A stretch of 64,000 nucleotides of DNA from Streptomyces hawaiiensis (lineage in GTDB: Bacteria; Actinomycetota; Actinomycetes; Streptomycetales; Streptomycetaceae): contig NZ_CP021978.1 in NCBI RefSeq assembly GCF_004803895.1, positions 2,356,001 through 2,420,000 of the forward strand. Direction: 5' to 3'. Of the stretch, positions 17,085 through 26,588 are shown piece by piece. The position numbers were made by a program, and so were the translations under genes. The notes under the pieces are model-generated. The model was not told the origin of the DNA and searched no databases. It worked only from the letters and a program-made list of their open reading frames with translations. Every line of letters begins with the position of its first letter. Positions within the stretch are counted from its first letter, which is position 1.

Positions 17085-17820
17085 TCAGCGCGGGAGCTCG
17101 GCGCGGCGCAGCGGCGCCGAGCACAACGTGACGACAACGCCCAGGGCGCAGATCGCCGCGCACACCGCGAAGACCGGGCCCGCCCACCAGCGCTCGACCG
17201 CGGCGCCCACCAGCGGGAAGGCGAGCGGGGCGACGCCGAAGCCGACCAGGGTGGCGACGGAGGTGACCCGGCCGACATAGGCCGGACCGGCCGTGACCTG
17301 GAGCAGCGCCCCTCTCAGGGCACCGCCGAGCCCGGCCGCCAGGCCGATGACCAGGCCCACCGCGGTCGCCGCCGGCACGGACGGCACGTGTGCCAGCGCG
17401 GCGATCGCCAAGCAGCCGATGAGCTCCCCCACGGCCATGACCAGCCCGGCCCGGGCAATCCGCCCGCGCAGTGCGAGCAGCAGCGACGCGCCCCCGGCGC
17501 CGACCCCGAACCCGGCCAGTACCCACCCCGTCCCGGCGGACCCTCATCCCTGCTCCCGGGCCAGCAGGGTCAGCCCCAGATTCATCGGCCCGACGAAGCC
17601 GAGATCGGCCAGGGCCATGGCGATGGCCAGGGGACGCAGGACGCGGTCGTGGACGATGTGGCGCAGTCCGTCGCGCAGGTCGGCCCGGGCGGTGCGGCGG
17701 GGGCGGCCTTCGTCGGGGGTGGACGTGTCCTTCTCGTCCGGCACCGGTCCACCGGCCCGCAGGACCCACAACACCGGTAACGACACCCCGATCAGGACAG
17801 GAAGGGAAGGTTGCGCAATA
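17085..17820 (-). pseudogene. MFS transporter remnant: 5' truncated with an in-frame stop
   Basis: The frame encodes the C-terminal half of a major facilitator. A segment ending in SLPVLWVLRAGGPVPDEKD is followed by a cytosolic loop (RDGLRHIVHDRVLRPLAIAM) and then LGFVGPMNLGLTLLAREQG. A TGA at 17544-17546 interrupts it, and the same frame continues without a shift as GSAGTGWVLAGFGVGAGG to ELPR at 17085. Homologous transporters usually have a Trp-containing EQGW-type sequence here, so a TGG-to-TGA change is likely. The first five membrane segments are missing. Upstream sequence (17800-17850) is AT-rich and non-MFS, and the formal ATG at 17876 lies inside the hisF terminator. Two visible lesions make function unlikely. 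Confidence 0.78.
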
Positions 17821-17858
17821 AATTTTGCCCAACTTCTCTTTTGTGTCTTCCCGCGAGA

Positions 17859-17889
17859 AAGCCCCGGCCGCGCCACGCGACCGGGGCTT
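17859..17889 (-). terminator. Hairpin terminator after hisF
   Basis: AAGCCCCGGCCGCG (17859-17872) pairs with CGCGACCGGGGCTT (17876-17889) with one mismatch and a 3-nt loop, 17 bp after the hisF stop. It should end the his operon. Confidence 0.78.
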
Positions 17890-17906
17890 GTGCGAGGGAG
17901 GGGGCG

Positions 17907-18662
17907 TCACCGCACCGGGTGGCCCGCCTCCCTGAGCGTCTGCTTGACCTCGCCGATCCGCAGGTCGCCGAAGTGGAAGACCGACGCCGCCAGGACCGCG
18001 TCCGCGCCTGCCCCGACGGCCGGAGGGAAGTCGGTGAGCCTGCCGGCGCCGCCCGAGGCGATGACCGGGACCGTGACGTGCTTACGGACGGCCCGGATCA
18101 TCTCCAGGTCGTAGCCGTCCTTGGTGCCGTCCGCGTCCATCGAGTTGAGCAGGATCTCGCCCGCGCCGAGTTCCGCGGCCTGGTGGGCCCACTCGACGGC
18201 GTCGATGCCGGTGCCTGTGCGGCCGCCGTGGGTGGTCACCTCGAAGGAACCGGACTCCGTACGGCGGGCGTCCACCGACAGGACCAGGACCTGGCGGCCG
18301 AAGCGCTCGGCGATCTCGCGGATCAGCTCCGGGCGGGCGATGGCGGCGGTGTTGACGCCGACCTTGTCCGCGCCCGCGCGCAGCAGCTTGTCCACATCCT
18401 CGGCTGTGCGGACGCCGCCGCCGACCGTGAGCGGGATGAACACCTGCTCGGCCGTGCGGCGCACCACGTCGTAGGTGGTCTCGCGGTTGCCCGACGAGGC
18501 GGTGATGTCCAGGAACGTCAGCTCGTCGGCGCCCTCGGCGTCGTACACCTTGGCCATCTCGACGGGGTCGCCCGCGTCGCGCAGGTTCTGGAAGTTGACG
18601 CCCTTGACGACCCGGCCGTTGTCCACGTCCAGGCAGGGGATGACTCGGACCGCCAGGGTCAT
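17907..18662 (-). CDS. hisF: Imidazole glycerol phosphate synthase cyclase subunit
   Basis: A 251-aa TIM-barrel that receives ammonia from HisH and forms imidazole-glycerol phosphate and [23 protein letters not shown] carries the first catalytic Asp and [11 protein letters not shown] the second. [25 protein letters not shown] and [13 protein letters not shown] are the phosphate-binding loops. ATG 18662 has GAGGAG 9 nt upstream. It is the last gene of the main his operon, 14 bp after the RidA gene. Confidence 0.97.
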   Translation of the reverse strand: MTLAVRVIPCLDVDNGRVVKGVNFQNLRDAGDPVEMAKVYDAEGADELTFLDITASSGNRETTYDVVRRTAEQVFIPLTVGGGVRTAEDVDKLLRAGADKVGVNTAAIARPELIREIAERFGRQVLVLSVDARRTESGSFEVTTHGGRTGTGIDAVEWAHQAAELGAGEILLNSMDADGTKDGYDLEMIRAVRKHVTVPVIASGGAGRLTDFPPAVGAGADAVLAASVFHFGDLRIGEVKQTLREAGHPVR

Positions 18663-18676
18663 GAATCCTGCTCCTC

Positions 18677-19078
18677 TTAGTGTTCCTGTGAGGGTGTCCC
18701 TCTGAATGCTTCCACTTCCACCGACACCAGGACCCGGGAGTCGATGAAGCCCTGCACGACCAGCAGGGTCGTGACCGGGCGTACGGCGTCGAACAGTTCC
18801 TTGTGGGCCCGGCCCACCGCGTCGACGTCCCGGGCGTGTGCCAGGTACACACGGGTGCGGATCACGGACTCGACTCCGAGCCCGAACTCGCCGATCGCCT
18901 CCAGAGCGGTGGCGAAGGCCACCTTGGCCTGCTCGTACGGGTCGCCGTCGCCGTAGACGACGTCGCCCTTGAAGGAGGTCGTGCCCGCGACCAGCACGCG
19001 GTCGCCCGCCGCGACGGCTCGTGCAAAACCGAAGGACTCTTCCCAGGGACTTCCGCTCTGCACACGCCGTACGGTCAT
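18677..19078 (-). CDS. RidA/YjgF-family enamine/imine deaminase
   Basis: A 133-aa protein of the RidA family, which hydrolyses reactive enamine and imine intermediates. [25 protein letters not shown] is the N-terminal signature, and the catalytic Arg is in [19 protein letters not shown]. It overlaps the priA stop by ATGA and precedes hisF by 14 bp, so it is co-translated with histidine enzymes. PLP enzymes such as HisC and TrpB release reactive species, which gives a reasonable but untested rationale for its place here. Confidence 0.88.
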   Translation of the reverse strand: MTVRRVQSGSPWEESFGFARAVAAGDRVLVAGTTSFKGDVVYGDGDPYEQAKVAFATALEAIGEFGLGVESVIRTRVYLAHARDVDAVGRAHKELFDAVRPVTTLLVVQGFIDSRVLVSVEVEAFRGTPSQEH

Positions 19079-19803
19079 GACGACACAGCCTCCAAGGCTT
19101 CTTCCAGGGTGAACGCCTTCGCGTACAGCGCCTTCCCGACGATGGCACCTTCGACACCGAGCGGGACGAGGTCGGCGATGGCCCGCAGGTCGTCGAGCGA
19201 GGAGACCCCGCCGGAGGCCACGACCGGGCGGTCGGTCGCGGCGCACACATTGCGCAGCAGCTCCAGGTTCGGGCCCTGGAGGGTGCCGTCCTTGGCGATG
19301 TCGGTGACGACGTACCGCGCGCAGCCCTCCTGGTCGAGGCGCTCCAGCGTCTCGTAGAGGTCGCCGCCGTCGCGGGTCCAGCCGCGCCCGCGCAGGGTCG
19401 TGCCGCGCACGTCGAGACCCACCGCGATCTTGTCGCCGTGCTCGGCGATGACCTTGGCGACCCACTCCGGGGTCTCCAGGGCGGCCGTGCCCAGGTTGAC
19501 GCGCTTGCAGCCGGTGGCGAGGGCGGCGGCGAGGGTGTCGTCGTCGCGGATGCCGCCGGACAGCTCCACCTTGATGTCCATCGCCCGGGCGACCTCGGCG
19601 ATCAGCTCGCGGTTGTTCCCGGTGCCGAACGCGGCGTCCAGGTCGACCAGGTGCAGCCACTCGGCGCCGGAGCGCTGCCAGGCGAGGGCGGCCTCCAGCG
19701 GGGATCCGTAGGAGGTCTCCGTGCCGGACTCGCCGTGCACCAGGCGGACGGCCTGGCCGTCACGGACGTCGACAGCGGGCAGGAGTTCGAGCTTCGAGAC
19801 CAT
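19075..19803 (-). CDS. priA: Bifunctional phosphoribosyl isomerase PriA (HisA/TrpF activities)
   Basis: A 242-aa beta/alpha barrel. [17 protein letters not shown] carries the first catalytic Asp, [18 protein letters not shown] and [14 protein letters not shown] the second. In Streptomyces and Mycobacterium the homologous enzyme isomerises both ProFAR (histidine) and phosphoribosyl anthranilate (tryptophan), replacing TrpF. This window has trpA, B, C and E but no trpF, which fits that role. The start (ATG 19803) overlaps the hisH stop by 1 nt, and the stop overlaps RidA. Dual function is inferred from family knowledge. Confidence 0.93.
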   Translation of the reverse strand: MVSKLELLPAVDVRDGQAVRLVHGESGTETSYGSPLEAALAWQRSGAEWLHLVDLDAAFGTGNNRELIAEVARAMDIKVELSGGIRDDDTLAAALATGCKRVNLGTAALETPEWVAKVIAEHGDKIAVGLDVRGTTLRGRGWTRDGGDLYETLERLDQEGCARYVVTDIAKDGTLQGPNLELLRNVCAATDRPVVASGGVSSLDDLRAIADLVPLGVEGAIVGKALYAKAFTLEEALEAVSS

Positions 19804-20453
19804 CAGAGGGTTCCGATCCAGTTGTTCAGCAGCTGGGCTCCGGCGTCGCCGGACTTCTCGGGGTGGAACTGCGTGGCCCACAGGGCGCCGTTCTCGACGG
19901 CAGCGACGAACGGCTTGCCGTGCGTGGACCAGGTGACCTTGGGGGCCTCCATCGCCGGGTTGTGGGTCTCCAGCGACCAGTCGTGGACGGCGTAGGAGTG
20001 CACGAAGTAGAAGCGGGCGTCCGCGTCCAGGCCCGCGAACAACCGCGAACCGGGCGCCGCCTCTACGGTGTTCCAGCCCATGTGGGGCACGATCTCGGCC
20101 TGGAGCGGCTCGACCGAGCCGGGCCACTCGTCGAGGCCCTCGCTCTCCACGCCGTGCTCGATGCCGCGGGCGAAGAGGATCTGCATGCCGACGCAGATGC
20201 CCATGACCGGGCGGCCGCCGGACAGCCGGCGGTCGACGATCCAGTCGCCGCGCGCCTCGCGCAGGCCCGTCATGCAGGAGGCGAAGGCGCCGACGCCGGG
20301 CACCAGCAGGCCGTCGGCGTTCAGAGCCTTGTCGTAGTCACGGGTGATCTCGACGTCGGCTCCCGCGCGCGCGAGGGCGCGCTCGGCGGAACGGACGTTG
20401 CCGAAGCCGTAGTCGAAGACGACGACCTTCTTCTGAAGGGCGCTCAATTCCAC
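19803..20453 (-). CDS. hisH: Imidazole glycerol phosphate synthase glutamine amidotransferase subunit
   Basis: A class I glutaminase of about 215 aa that supplies ammonia to HisF. The nucleophile Cys is in [11 protein letters not shown] and the His/Glu pair in [28 protein letters not shown] is the usual start. Two starts are possible. GTG at 20453 gives 216 aa but has GGAGG only 1 nt upstream. TTG at 20447 has GGAGG at a good 7-nt spacing and overlaps the upstream stop as TTGA. The TTG may therefore be the real start. The downstream priA ATG overlaps the stop. Confidence 0.95.
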   Translation of the reverse strand: MELSALQKKVVVFDYGFGNVRSAERALARAGADVEITRDYDKALNADGLLVPGVGAFASCMTGLREARGDWIVDRRLSGGRPVMGICVGMQILFARGIEHGVESEGLDEWPGSVEPLQAEIVPHMGWNTVEAAPGSRLFAGLDADARFYFVHSYAVHDWSLETHNPAMEAPKVTWSTHGKPFVAAVENGALWATQFHPEKSGDAGAQLLNNWIGTL

Positions 20454-20608
20454 ACCTCCAGCCTCACGACACCGGCCGCCAGGCACATCGCGGCGCCGAT
20501 GGAGAGCAGCACGATCAGGCCCTTGGGCATCTTCTGCTTGATGAAGGAGTAGATCCCGCCGAGGAGGAAGAGACCGACGACGATCAGCAGGGTCGAGGTG
20601 CCGTTCAC
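20444..20608 (-). CDS. Small two-segment membrane protein inside the his operon
   Basis: A 54-aa protein starting at GTG 20608, which overlaps the hisB stop as GTGA; its own stop overlaps the hisH start. It has two hydrophobic segments (about 5-19 and 27-44) around a KQKMPKG turn. Conserved overlaps on both sides imply it is truly translated with hisB and hisH. I recognise no family with a known function. It is too small to be an enzyme and could tether or modulate neighbouring products at the membrane, but that is speculation. Confidence 0.72.
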   Translation of the reverse strand: MNGTSTLLIVVGLFLLGGIYSFIKQKMPKGLIVLLSIGAAMCLAAGVVRLEVWN

Positions 20609-21198
20609 AGGGCGCCCTTCGTGGACGGGAGGATGCCGACCGCACGCGGGTCGCGTTCGGACGCGTAACGCAGGGCCCGGGCGAGCGCCTTGAACTGGCA
20701 CTCCACGATGTGGTGCGCGTTGCGCCCGTAGGGCACGTGCACGTGAAGCGCGATCTGCGCCTGGGCCACGAAGGACTCCAGGATGTGCCGGGTCATGGTG
20801 GTGTCGTACTCGCCGATCATCGGCGCCATCTTCTCGGGCTCGGTGTGCACGAGGTACGGGCGGCCGGAGAGGTCGACGGTGACCTGGGCGAGGGACTCGT
20901 CCAGCGGGACCGTGCAGTTGCCGAAGCGGTAGATGCCCACCTTGTCGCCGAGGGCCTGCTTGAAGGCGGCGCCGAGGGCGAGGGCGGTGTCCTCGATGGT
21001 GTGGTGCGAGTCGATGTGCAGATCGCCCTCGGTCTTCACGGTCAGGTCGAACAGACCGTGCCGGCCGAGCTGGTCGAGCATGTGGTCGTAGAAGCCGACG
21101 CCGGTGGAGATCTCCGTCTTGCCGGTGCCGTCGAGGTCGATCTCGACAAGGACGGACGTCTCCTTGGTCGTCCGTTCCACGCGTCCTACGCGGCTCAT
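20605..21198 (-). CDS. hisB: Imidazoleglycerol-phosphate dehydratase
   Basis: A 197-aa Mn2+ enzyme that dehydrates imidazoleglycerol phosphate to imidazoleacetol phosphate. [34 protein letters not shown] and [17 protein letters not shown] hold the repeated His-rich metal motifs of the family. It is monofunctional, lacking the phosphatase domain of the enterobacterial HisB. Its start overlaps the hisC stop by 4 bp (ATGA), and its stop overlaps the small membrane protein start. Confidence 0.97.
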   Translation of the reverse strand: MSRVGRVERTTKETSVLVEIDLDGTGKTEISTGVGFYDHMLDQLGRHGLFDLTVKTEGDLHIDSHHTIEDTALALGAAFKQALGDKVGIYRFGNCTVPLDESLAQVTVDLSGRPYLVHTEPEKMAPMIGEYDTTMTRHILESFVAQAQIALHVHVPYGRNAHHIVECQFKALARALRYASERDPRAVGILPSTKGAL

Positions 21199-22307
21199 AG
21201 CTCCTGCTCCTTCTTCAGTTCACGGACCGCGTCGAGGAACGCGTCGTTCTCTTCGGGGGTTCCGGCGGTGACCCGGAGCCAGCCGGGTACGCCGTTGTCC
21301 CGGACCAGGACGCCCCGGTCGAGGATCTTCTGCCAGGTCTCGTGGGAGTCCTCGAACCGGCCGAACTGCACGAAGTTCGCGTCCGACGCGGTCACCGCGT
21401 AGCCGATCGCGAGCAGTTCGGTGACCAGGCGGTCCCGTTCGGTCTTGAGCTGCTCGACGTAGCCGAGCAGCGTTCCGGTGTGCTCCAGGGCGGCCAGGGC
21501 GGTCGCCTGGGTCACGGCCGACAGGTGGTAGGGCAGCCGGACCAGCTGGACGGCGTCGACGACGGCGGGGTGCGCCGCGAGGTAGCCGAGGCGCAGGCCC
21601 GCCGCGCCGAACGCCTTCGACATCGTGCGGGAGACGACGAGGTTCGGGCGGCCCTGAAGCAGCGGCAGCAGGGAGTCGCCGTGGCTGAACTCGATGTACG
21701 CCTCGTCGACGACCACCATCGAGGGCTTCGCCGCCTGCGCGGCCTCGTACAGCGCGAGGACCGTCTCGGGCGGGACGGCGGTGCCCGTGGGGTTGTTGGG
21801 GGTGGTGACGAAGACGACGTCCGGCTGGTTCTCGGCGATGGCCTTCTCGGCGGCGGCGAGGTCGATCGTGAAGTCCTCGTGGCGGGGTCCGGAGATCCAG
21901 CCCGTGCCCGTACCGCGTGCGATGAGGCCGTGCATCGAGTACGACGGTTCGAAGCCGATGGCCGTGCGGCCCGGTCCGCCGAAGGTCTGCAGCAACTGCT
22001 GGATGACCTCGTTGGAGCCGTTGGCCGCCCAGACGTTGGCCACGCCGACCTCGTGGCCGGAGGTGTCGGTGAGGTACTTCGCCAGCTGCGTGCGCAGCTC
22101 GACCGCGTCCCGGTCCGGGTAGCGGTTGAGGTCGCGGGCCGCCTCACGGACCCGCTCGGCGATCCGCTCGACCAGCGGCTCGGGCAGCGGGTAGGGGTTC
22201 TCGTTGGTGTTCAGCCGTACGGGGACGTCCAGCTGGGGCGCGCCGTAGGGGGACTTGCCGCGCAGCTCGTCCCGTACGGGGAGATCGTCGATACGTACGT
22301 CGTTCAC
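21195..22307 (-). CDS. hisC: Histidinol-phosphate aminotransferase
   Basis: A 370-aa fold-type I PLP aminotransferase. [41 protein letters not shown] and the PLP lysine in [17 protein letters not shown] are in order. The GTG start at 22307 overlaps the hisD stop as GTGA, which fixes the start despite an open frame extending upstream through hisD. The stop overlaps hisB by ATGA. Confident. Confidence 0.96.
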   Translation of the reverse strand: MNDVRIDDLPVRDELRGKSPYGAPQLDVPVRLNTNENPYPLPEPLVERIAERVREAARDLNRYPDRDAVELRTQLAKYLTDTSGHEVGVANVWAANGSNEVIQQLLQTFGGPGRTAIGFEPSYSMHGLIARGTGTGWISGPRHEDFTIDLAAAEKAIAENQPDVVFVTTPNNPTGTAVPPETVLALYEAAQAAKPSMVVVDEAYIEFSHGDSLLPLLQGRPNLVVSRTMSKAFGAAGLRLGYLAAHPAVVDAVQLVRLPYHLSAVTQATALAALEHTGTLLGYVEQLKTERDRLVTELLAIGYAVTASDANFVQFGRFEDSHETWQKILDRGVLVRDNGVPGWLRVTAGTPEENDAFLDAVRELKKEQEL

Positions 22308-23668
22308 TGGCTCTCGGGTACCTTCCAGCCACGCGAGACGTGTTCGTCTCCGACAAACCTGGCCTTGATCGCCGCGCCGTGCGCGGGCAGGTCCTCCGCC
22401 TCCGCCAGCGTCACCACGTGGTGCGCGACCTCGGCCAGGGCGTCCCGCGTGTAGTCGACGATGTGGATGCCGCGCAGGAAGGACTGGACGGACAGGCCCG
22501 AGGAGTGGCAGGCGCAGCCGCCGGTGGGCAGGACGTGGTTGGAGCCGGCCGCGTAGTCGCCGAGGGAGACCGGCGCCCAGGGGCCGATGAAGATCGCGCC
22601 GGCGTTGCGGACCCGGTCGGCCACGGCTGCCGCGTCGGCCGTCTGGATCTCCAGGTGTTCGGCGCCGTACGCGTCGACCACCCTCAGGCCCTCGTCGATA
22701 CCGTCGACCAGCACGATCGCGGACTGCCTGCCGGACAGGGCCGGGACGATCCGGTCGTCGACGTGCTTGGTGGCCGCGAGCTGCGGGTCCAGCTCCTTCT
22801 CGACCGCGTCCGCGAGGTCGGCGGAGTCGGTGACGAGGACGGCGGCGGCCAGCGGGTCGTGCTCGGCCTGGCTGATCAGGTCGGAGGCGACGTGCACCGG
22901 GTCGGCCGTGTCGTCGGCGAGGACCGCGATCTCGGTCGGGCCGGCCTCGGCGTCGATGCCGATCTTGCCGGTGAAGTAGCGCTTGGCTGCGGCGACCCAG
23001 ATGTTGCCGGGGCCGGTGACCATGTTCGCGGGGGCGCAGGACTCGGTGCCGTAGGCGAACATCGCGACGGCCGTGGCACCGCCGGCCGCGTACACCTCGT
23101 CGACGCCGAGCAGCGCGCAGGCGGCGAGGATGGTCGGGTGCGGCAGGCCGCCGAAGTCGGCCTGGGCGGGAGAGGCGAGCGCGACGGACCCGACGCCGGC
23201 CTCCTGCGCGGGCACCACGTTCATGATCACGGAGGACGGATACACGGACCGGCCGCCGGGCGCGTAGAGCCCGACGCGGTCGACTGGAACCCACTTCTCG
23301 GTCACGGTGCCGCCGGGCACGACCTGGGTGGTGTGCGTCGCACGGCGCTGCTCGCGGTGGACGATCCGGGCGCGGCGGATGGACTCCTCCAGGGCCGCGC
23401 GCACGGCCGGGTCGAGCTCCTCCAGCGCGCGCGTGAGCGCGGCGGCCGGCACCCGGACCTGGTCGAGCCTGACCCCGTCGAACCGCTCGGCCGCGTCGAT
23501 CAGCGCCGCGTCGCCCCGATGATGCACGTCCTCGCAGATCGGACGCACCTTCTCGAGGGCGGCCGCCACGTCGAAGTCGGCTCGGGGCAGCAGGTCGCGC
23601 AGGGCGGGGCCCTCGGGGAGGGCGTCGCCGCGCAGATCGATTCGGGCCAGGAGGGAATTTCGCAGCAC
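22304..23668 (-). CDS. hisD: Histidinol dehydrogenase
   Basis: A 454-aa zinc- and NAD-dependent enzyme that oxidises histidinol to histidine in two steps. [51 protein letters not shown] and [14 protein letters not shown] mark the NAD and zinc sites. The start is GTG 23668 ([14 protein letters not shown]); the much longer open frame upstream overlaps the divergent gene and is noise. It is the first gene of hisD-C-B-(small)-H-priA-ridA-hisF. No good ribosome-binding site is visible. Confidence 0.95.
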   Translation of the reverse strand: MLRNSLLARIDLRGDALPEGPALRDLLPRADFDVAAALEKVRPICEDVHHRGDAALIDAAERFDGVRLDQVRVPAAALTRALEELDPAVRAALEESIRRARIVHREQRRATHTTQVVPGGTVTEKWVPVDRVGLYAPGGRSVYPSSVIMNVVPAQEAGVGSVALASPAQADFGGLPHPTILAACALLGVDEVYAAGGATAVAMFAYGTESCAPANMVTGPGNIWVAAAKRYFTGKIGIDAEAGPTEIAVLADDTADPVHVASDLISQAEHDPLAAAVLVTDSADLADAVEKELDPQLAATKHVDDRIVPALSGRQSAIVLVDGIDEGLRVVDAYGAEHLEIQTADAAAVADRVRNAGAIFIGPWAPVSLGDYAAGSNHVLPTGGCACHSSGLSVQSFLRGIHIVDYTRDALAEVAHHVVTLAEAEDLPAHGAAIKARFVGDEHVSRGWKVPESQ

Positions 23669-23709
23669 GTGCCCAATTCTCTCAGACCCGGGTGAGGCAC
23701 CGTTCGCGC

Positions 23710-23726
23710 GTATCAATGGCTGATAC
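23710..23726. promoter_or_regulatory. Dyad in the hisD / membrane-protein divergent region
   Basis: GTATCA-ATGGC-TGATAC is a perfect 6-bp dyad 42 bp upstream of the hisD start codon and within the 178-bp divergent spacer. The position fits an operator or the promoter of the his operon. The regulator is not known. Confidence 0.45.
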
Positions 23727-23846
23727 AGAACGCCGCAGGCACGCGGAAGATCCACCTCACTTTGTGTGTTCGGCGCGTCACGCGGCGGGCATGAACTGGT
23801 GTACGAGGGAAGTGACCCGCGAGTACCCGGGGAGGAAGGAAGAGCT

Positions 23847-25424
23847 GTGACCGAGGGGGCCGGCGTCCGTGCCGGGGATGTGCCCGACGACCTGACAGCG
23901 GCCGAGGCCGGCATGTGGCAGGCCTTCCGCAACGGCACCGTGTACGACCTGAGCGGCGGCGACGCCCTGGTGGACGATCCGCACGGCGGCCACCCGTGGG
24001 GCGAGGAGCGGACCGTGAGGGCCCGGATCGTGTGCTGGCTGCTCCTGGACGGCCCGCCCGCCCTGGCCGGCCGCGTGTCGTCGCTGAAGCTGACCGGTGT
24101 GCGGGTCAGCGGCTCACTGGACCTCGCCGGCGGCACGGTGGTGCCGTACGTCGAGATGCGCCGGTGCCGGTTCGAGCGGGACGTGCTGCTGCCGGAGGCC
24201 CGCTTCACGACGCTGCGGATGGTGGACTGCTCGGTGCCGCGGCTCGAGGCGGCGCGGGTGCACACGGAGGGTGACCTGCATCTGCCGCGCTGCCGCTTCC
24301 GCCGCGGCATCCGGCTCACGGACGCGCAGATCGGCACGGACCTGATGCTCAACCAGACGATCGTGCACCGGGACCGCAGCGGCCGGTCCATCGCCGGGGA
24401 CGGTATGACCGTCGGCCAGGACTTACAGGCGGAGCTGCTGGAGTCGCACGGCGAGCTGAGCCTGCGCGCGGCCACCATCGGCGTCTCCCTGAGCCTGCGC
24501 GGTGCGCGCCTGTCCAACCCCTTCGAGCGGCTCGCGCTCAACGCCCCGCAGCTGACCGTCGAGCGCAGCCTGTATCTGACGCCGGCGGGGGTCGGCGCCC
24601 AGGCGATGAGCGGGATGACCCCGGCGCAGGGGACGCTGATCCAGCGCTTCGCGTGCGAGGGCGGGATCCGGCTGGACGACGGCCGCTTCGGCGACGCCGT
24701 CGACTTCGAGCAGGCCCGGTTCACCCTCGGCGACGACCAGGAGCTGTCGCTGCGCCGGGTGCAGACGCCGGAGCTGCGCTTCCTCGGGGAGCAGCCGGTG
24801 CGCGGCCGGGTGGTGCTGTCCGGGGCGAAGGTCATCAACCTGATGGACCGGGCGGACGCCTGGCCGGGCCCGGGGCGGCTGCACATGGGCGGCTTCGCCT
24901 ACGAGAACCTGGTGCCACGCGGGCCGTTCCCGCTGGCCGAGCGGCTGGACTGGGTGGCGGCGGCGACCGCCGAGTACAACCCGGAGCCGTACGAGCGGCT
25001 CGCGGCCGTACTGCGGGCCGGCGGGGAGGACGAGGACGCCCGCGAGGTGCTGCTCGCCAAGCAGCGCCGGCATCGCGAGAGCCTGCCGATGGCGGCCAAG
25101 CTGTGGGGTTACGCGCAGGACTGGACGGTCGCCTACGGGTACCGGCCGGGCCGGGCCGCGGTGTGGATGGCGGTGCTGTGGGCGGCGGGCTCCCTCGCCT
25201 TCGCGCAGGCCGGGCATCCGCCGATGAAGCGGGGCGAGCATCCGGAGTGGAACCCCGCGCTGTTCACCCTCGATCTGCTGCTGCCGGTCATCGACCTGGG
25301 CCAGGTGGGCTTCTGGCAGCTGCGCGGCGGCTGGCAGTGGCTGGCGGCGGCGATGATCCTGCTCGGCTGGATCCTGGCGACGACGGTGGCGGCGGGGGCG
25401 ACGCGGCTGCTGCGACGCAACTGA
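23847..25424 (+). CDS. Membrane-anchored beta-helix-like protein with a TTA codon
   Basis: A 525-aa protein starting at GTG 23847, chosen because a long purine-rich GGAGGAAGGA precedes it. Residues about 75-345 contain repeated short motifs ([45 protein letters not shown]) that look like a right-handed beta-helix of pentapeptide-like turns. Two membrane segments lie at the C-terminus (about 445-460 and 492-515). Homologues in Streptomyces are often called membrane-associated oxidoreductase, but I see no nucleotide or cofactor motif. Codon 193 is TTA (24423-24425), so translation should need the bldA tRNA. Function unknown. Confidence 0.7.
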   Translation: MTEGAGVRAGDVPDDLTAAEAGMWQAFRNGTVYDLSGGDALVDDPHGGHPWGEERTVRARIVCWLLLDGPPALAGRVSSLKLTGVRVSGSLDLAGGTVVPYVEMRRCRFERDVLLPEARFTTLRMVDCSVPRLEAARVHTEGDLHLPRCRFRRGIRLTDAQIGTDLMLNQTIVHRDRSGRSIAGDGMTVGQDLQAELLESHGELSLRAATIGVSLSLRGARLSNPFERLALNAPQLTVERSLYLTPAGVGAQAMSGMTPAQGTLIQRFACEGGIRLDDGRFGDAVDFEQARFTLGDDQELSLRRVQTPELRFLGEQPVRGRVVLSGAKVINLMDRADAWPGPGRLHMGGFAYENLVPRGPFPLAERLDWVAAATAEYNPEPYERLAAVLRAGGEDEDAREVLLAKQRRHRESLPMAAKLWGYAQDWTVAYGYRPGRAAVWMAVLWAAGSLAFAQAGHPPMKRGEHPEWNPALFTLDLLLPVIDLGQVGFWQLRGGWQWLAAAMILLGWILATTVAAGATRLLRRN

Positions 25425-25545
25425 TGGTGCTGGTGTGACCACAGTTGTGAAACTGTCACGTTTTTACGTTCTCTTGACCATCGGATGTACAACTTTCCGT
25501 AGGTTCCATGAACAGTCTGGCGCCGTCAGGACCGGCCGACTTTCA

Positions 25546-26577
25546 ATGGTCGGCACCATGGCAATGCAGCTCCCGTTCATCCGCGCGAGCCGGATGGCAA
25601 GGCCCGCCCCCCACCTCGTCGGCGAGCCGCGCGCCGACGACGAGGTGCTGCTCGACGCGCCCGACGCCCGGCTGAGTCCGGCCCTGGTCGCCGCCGCCCG
25701 CGGCGACCACGGGCCGGCCGCCACGCTGCTCCGGGCCACGCGCGTGGCCGGCGAGTGGGAGCGGCGCGACCGGTACGTGACCCGGCTGGCCGCCTTCGCG
25801 CGCTCGCGGCCCGAGTGGCTGGACGCCTGGCTCGCCACCGCCCCGCAGGACCCCGACGCGCTGCTGCTCGGGGCCCAGCTGGCGGTGGACCGCGCCTGGC
25901 GGTCACCGGCCCGGGCCGAGCTGCTGCGCGAGGTGAGCCCGCTGATCACGGCCGCGGCCCGGGGCGACCAGCGGGACCCGGTGCCGTGGCGGCTCGCGCT
26001 CGACCACGCCCGGGGCGCACAGGCCGGGCACACGTACTTCGAGGAACTGTGGACGGCGGCCGTCCGCCGTGCCCCGCACCACTACGGCTGCCACGGGGCG
26101 GCCCTGCGCTACCTGGCCACCTACTGGCACGGATCGCACCACGAGTGCTTCGACTTCGCCGACCGGGCCGCGCAGGACGCTCCGGCCGGAGCGCTCGTCC
26201 AGGCCCTGCCGCTGCGGGCCGCCTTCGGCTACCTCACCGACGACTGCGGGCCCGAGGTGCCGCGCGAGCGGCTGGACGCGGCCGTCGACCGGGCGATCGC
26301 GCTGTCCCCGCGGCTGCCGGCGGCCGACCCCTGGCCGGCCCGGATGCGCAACCTGCTGATCTTCGTCCTGGTGTGTCTGGAGCGCTGGCCGGACGCCGCC
26401 GAACAGCTGCGCCTGAACGGCCCGTACGCCACCTCCTTCCCCTGGGACCAGGTGTCGGACGACCCGCTCGGCCACTTCCTGCGGGTACGCGAGGACATCC
26501 GGGCCGCGGCGGCCGGAGGCCCCTTCGGGCATCCACGCAGTGAACGGGGCGGACGAGTCCGCCCCGGCGACCATTAG
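25546..26577 (+). CDS. Conserved hypothetical cytosolic protein, helical-repeat-like
   Basis: An Ala/Arg-rich protein of about 343 aa. ATG 25546 was preferred to the far upstream ATG at 25435, which lies across the likely promoter; ATG 25558 and 25564 are alternatives. The body is predicted mostly helical with TPR-like spacing (LAAFARSRPEWLDAWLAT, LRYLATYWHGSHHECFDFA, WPDAAEQLRLNG). There is no membrane segment or signal peptide. A TTGACC at 25474 and a TAGGTT at 25500 could be a promoter, but the spacing is long. I do not recognise a named family. Confidence 0.62.
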   Translation: MVGTMAMQLPFIRASRMARPAPHLVGEPRADDEVLLDAPDARLSPALVAAARGDHGPAATLLRATRVAGEWERRDRYVTRLAAFARSRPEWLDAWLATAPQDPDALLLGAQLAVDRAWRSPARAELLREVSPLITAAARGDQRDPVPWRLALDHARGAQAGHTYFEELWTAAVRRAPHHYGCHGAALRYLATYWHGSHHECFDFADRAAQDAPAGALVQALPLRAAFGYLTDDCGPEVPRERLDAAVDRAIALSPRLPAADPWPARMRNLLIFVLVCLERWPDAAEQLRLNGPYATSFPWDQVSDDPLGHFLRVREDIRAAAAGGPFGHPRSERGGRVRPGDH

Positions 26578-26588
26578 GCTTTTGCGTC

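Noticed and set aside
16927..17910. 327-aa frame overlapping the MFS remnant
   Set aside because: The transporter signature is in another frame; this one is Arg/Gly-rich noise.
25435..25545. Upstream ATG start for the hypothetical protein at 25546
   Set aside because: This region holds likely promoter elements and its residues (Phe/Thr/Cys-rich) differ in composition from the rest of the protein.
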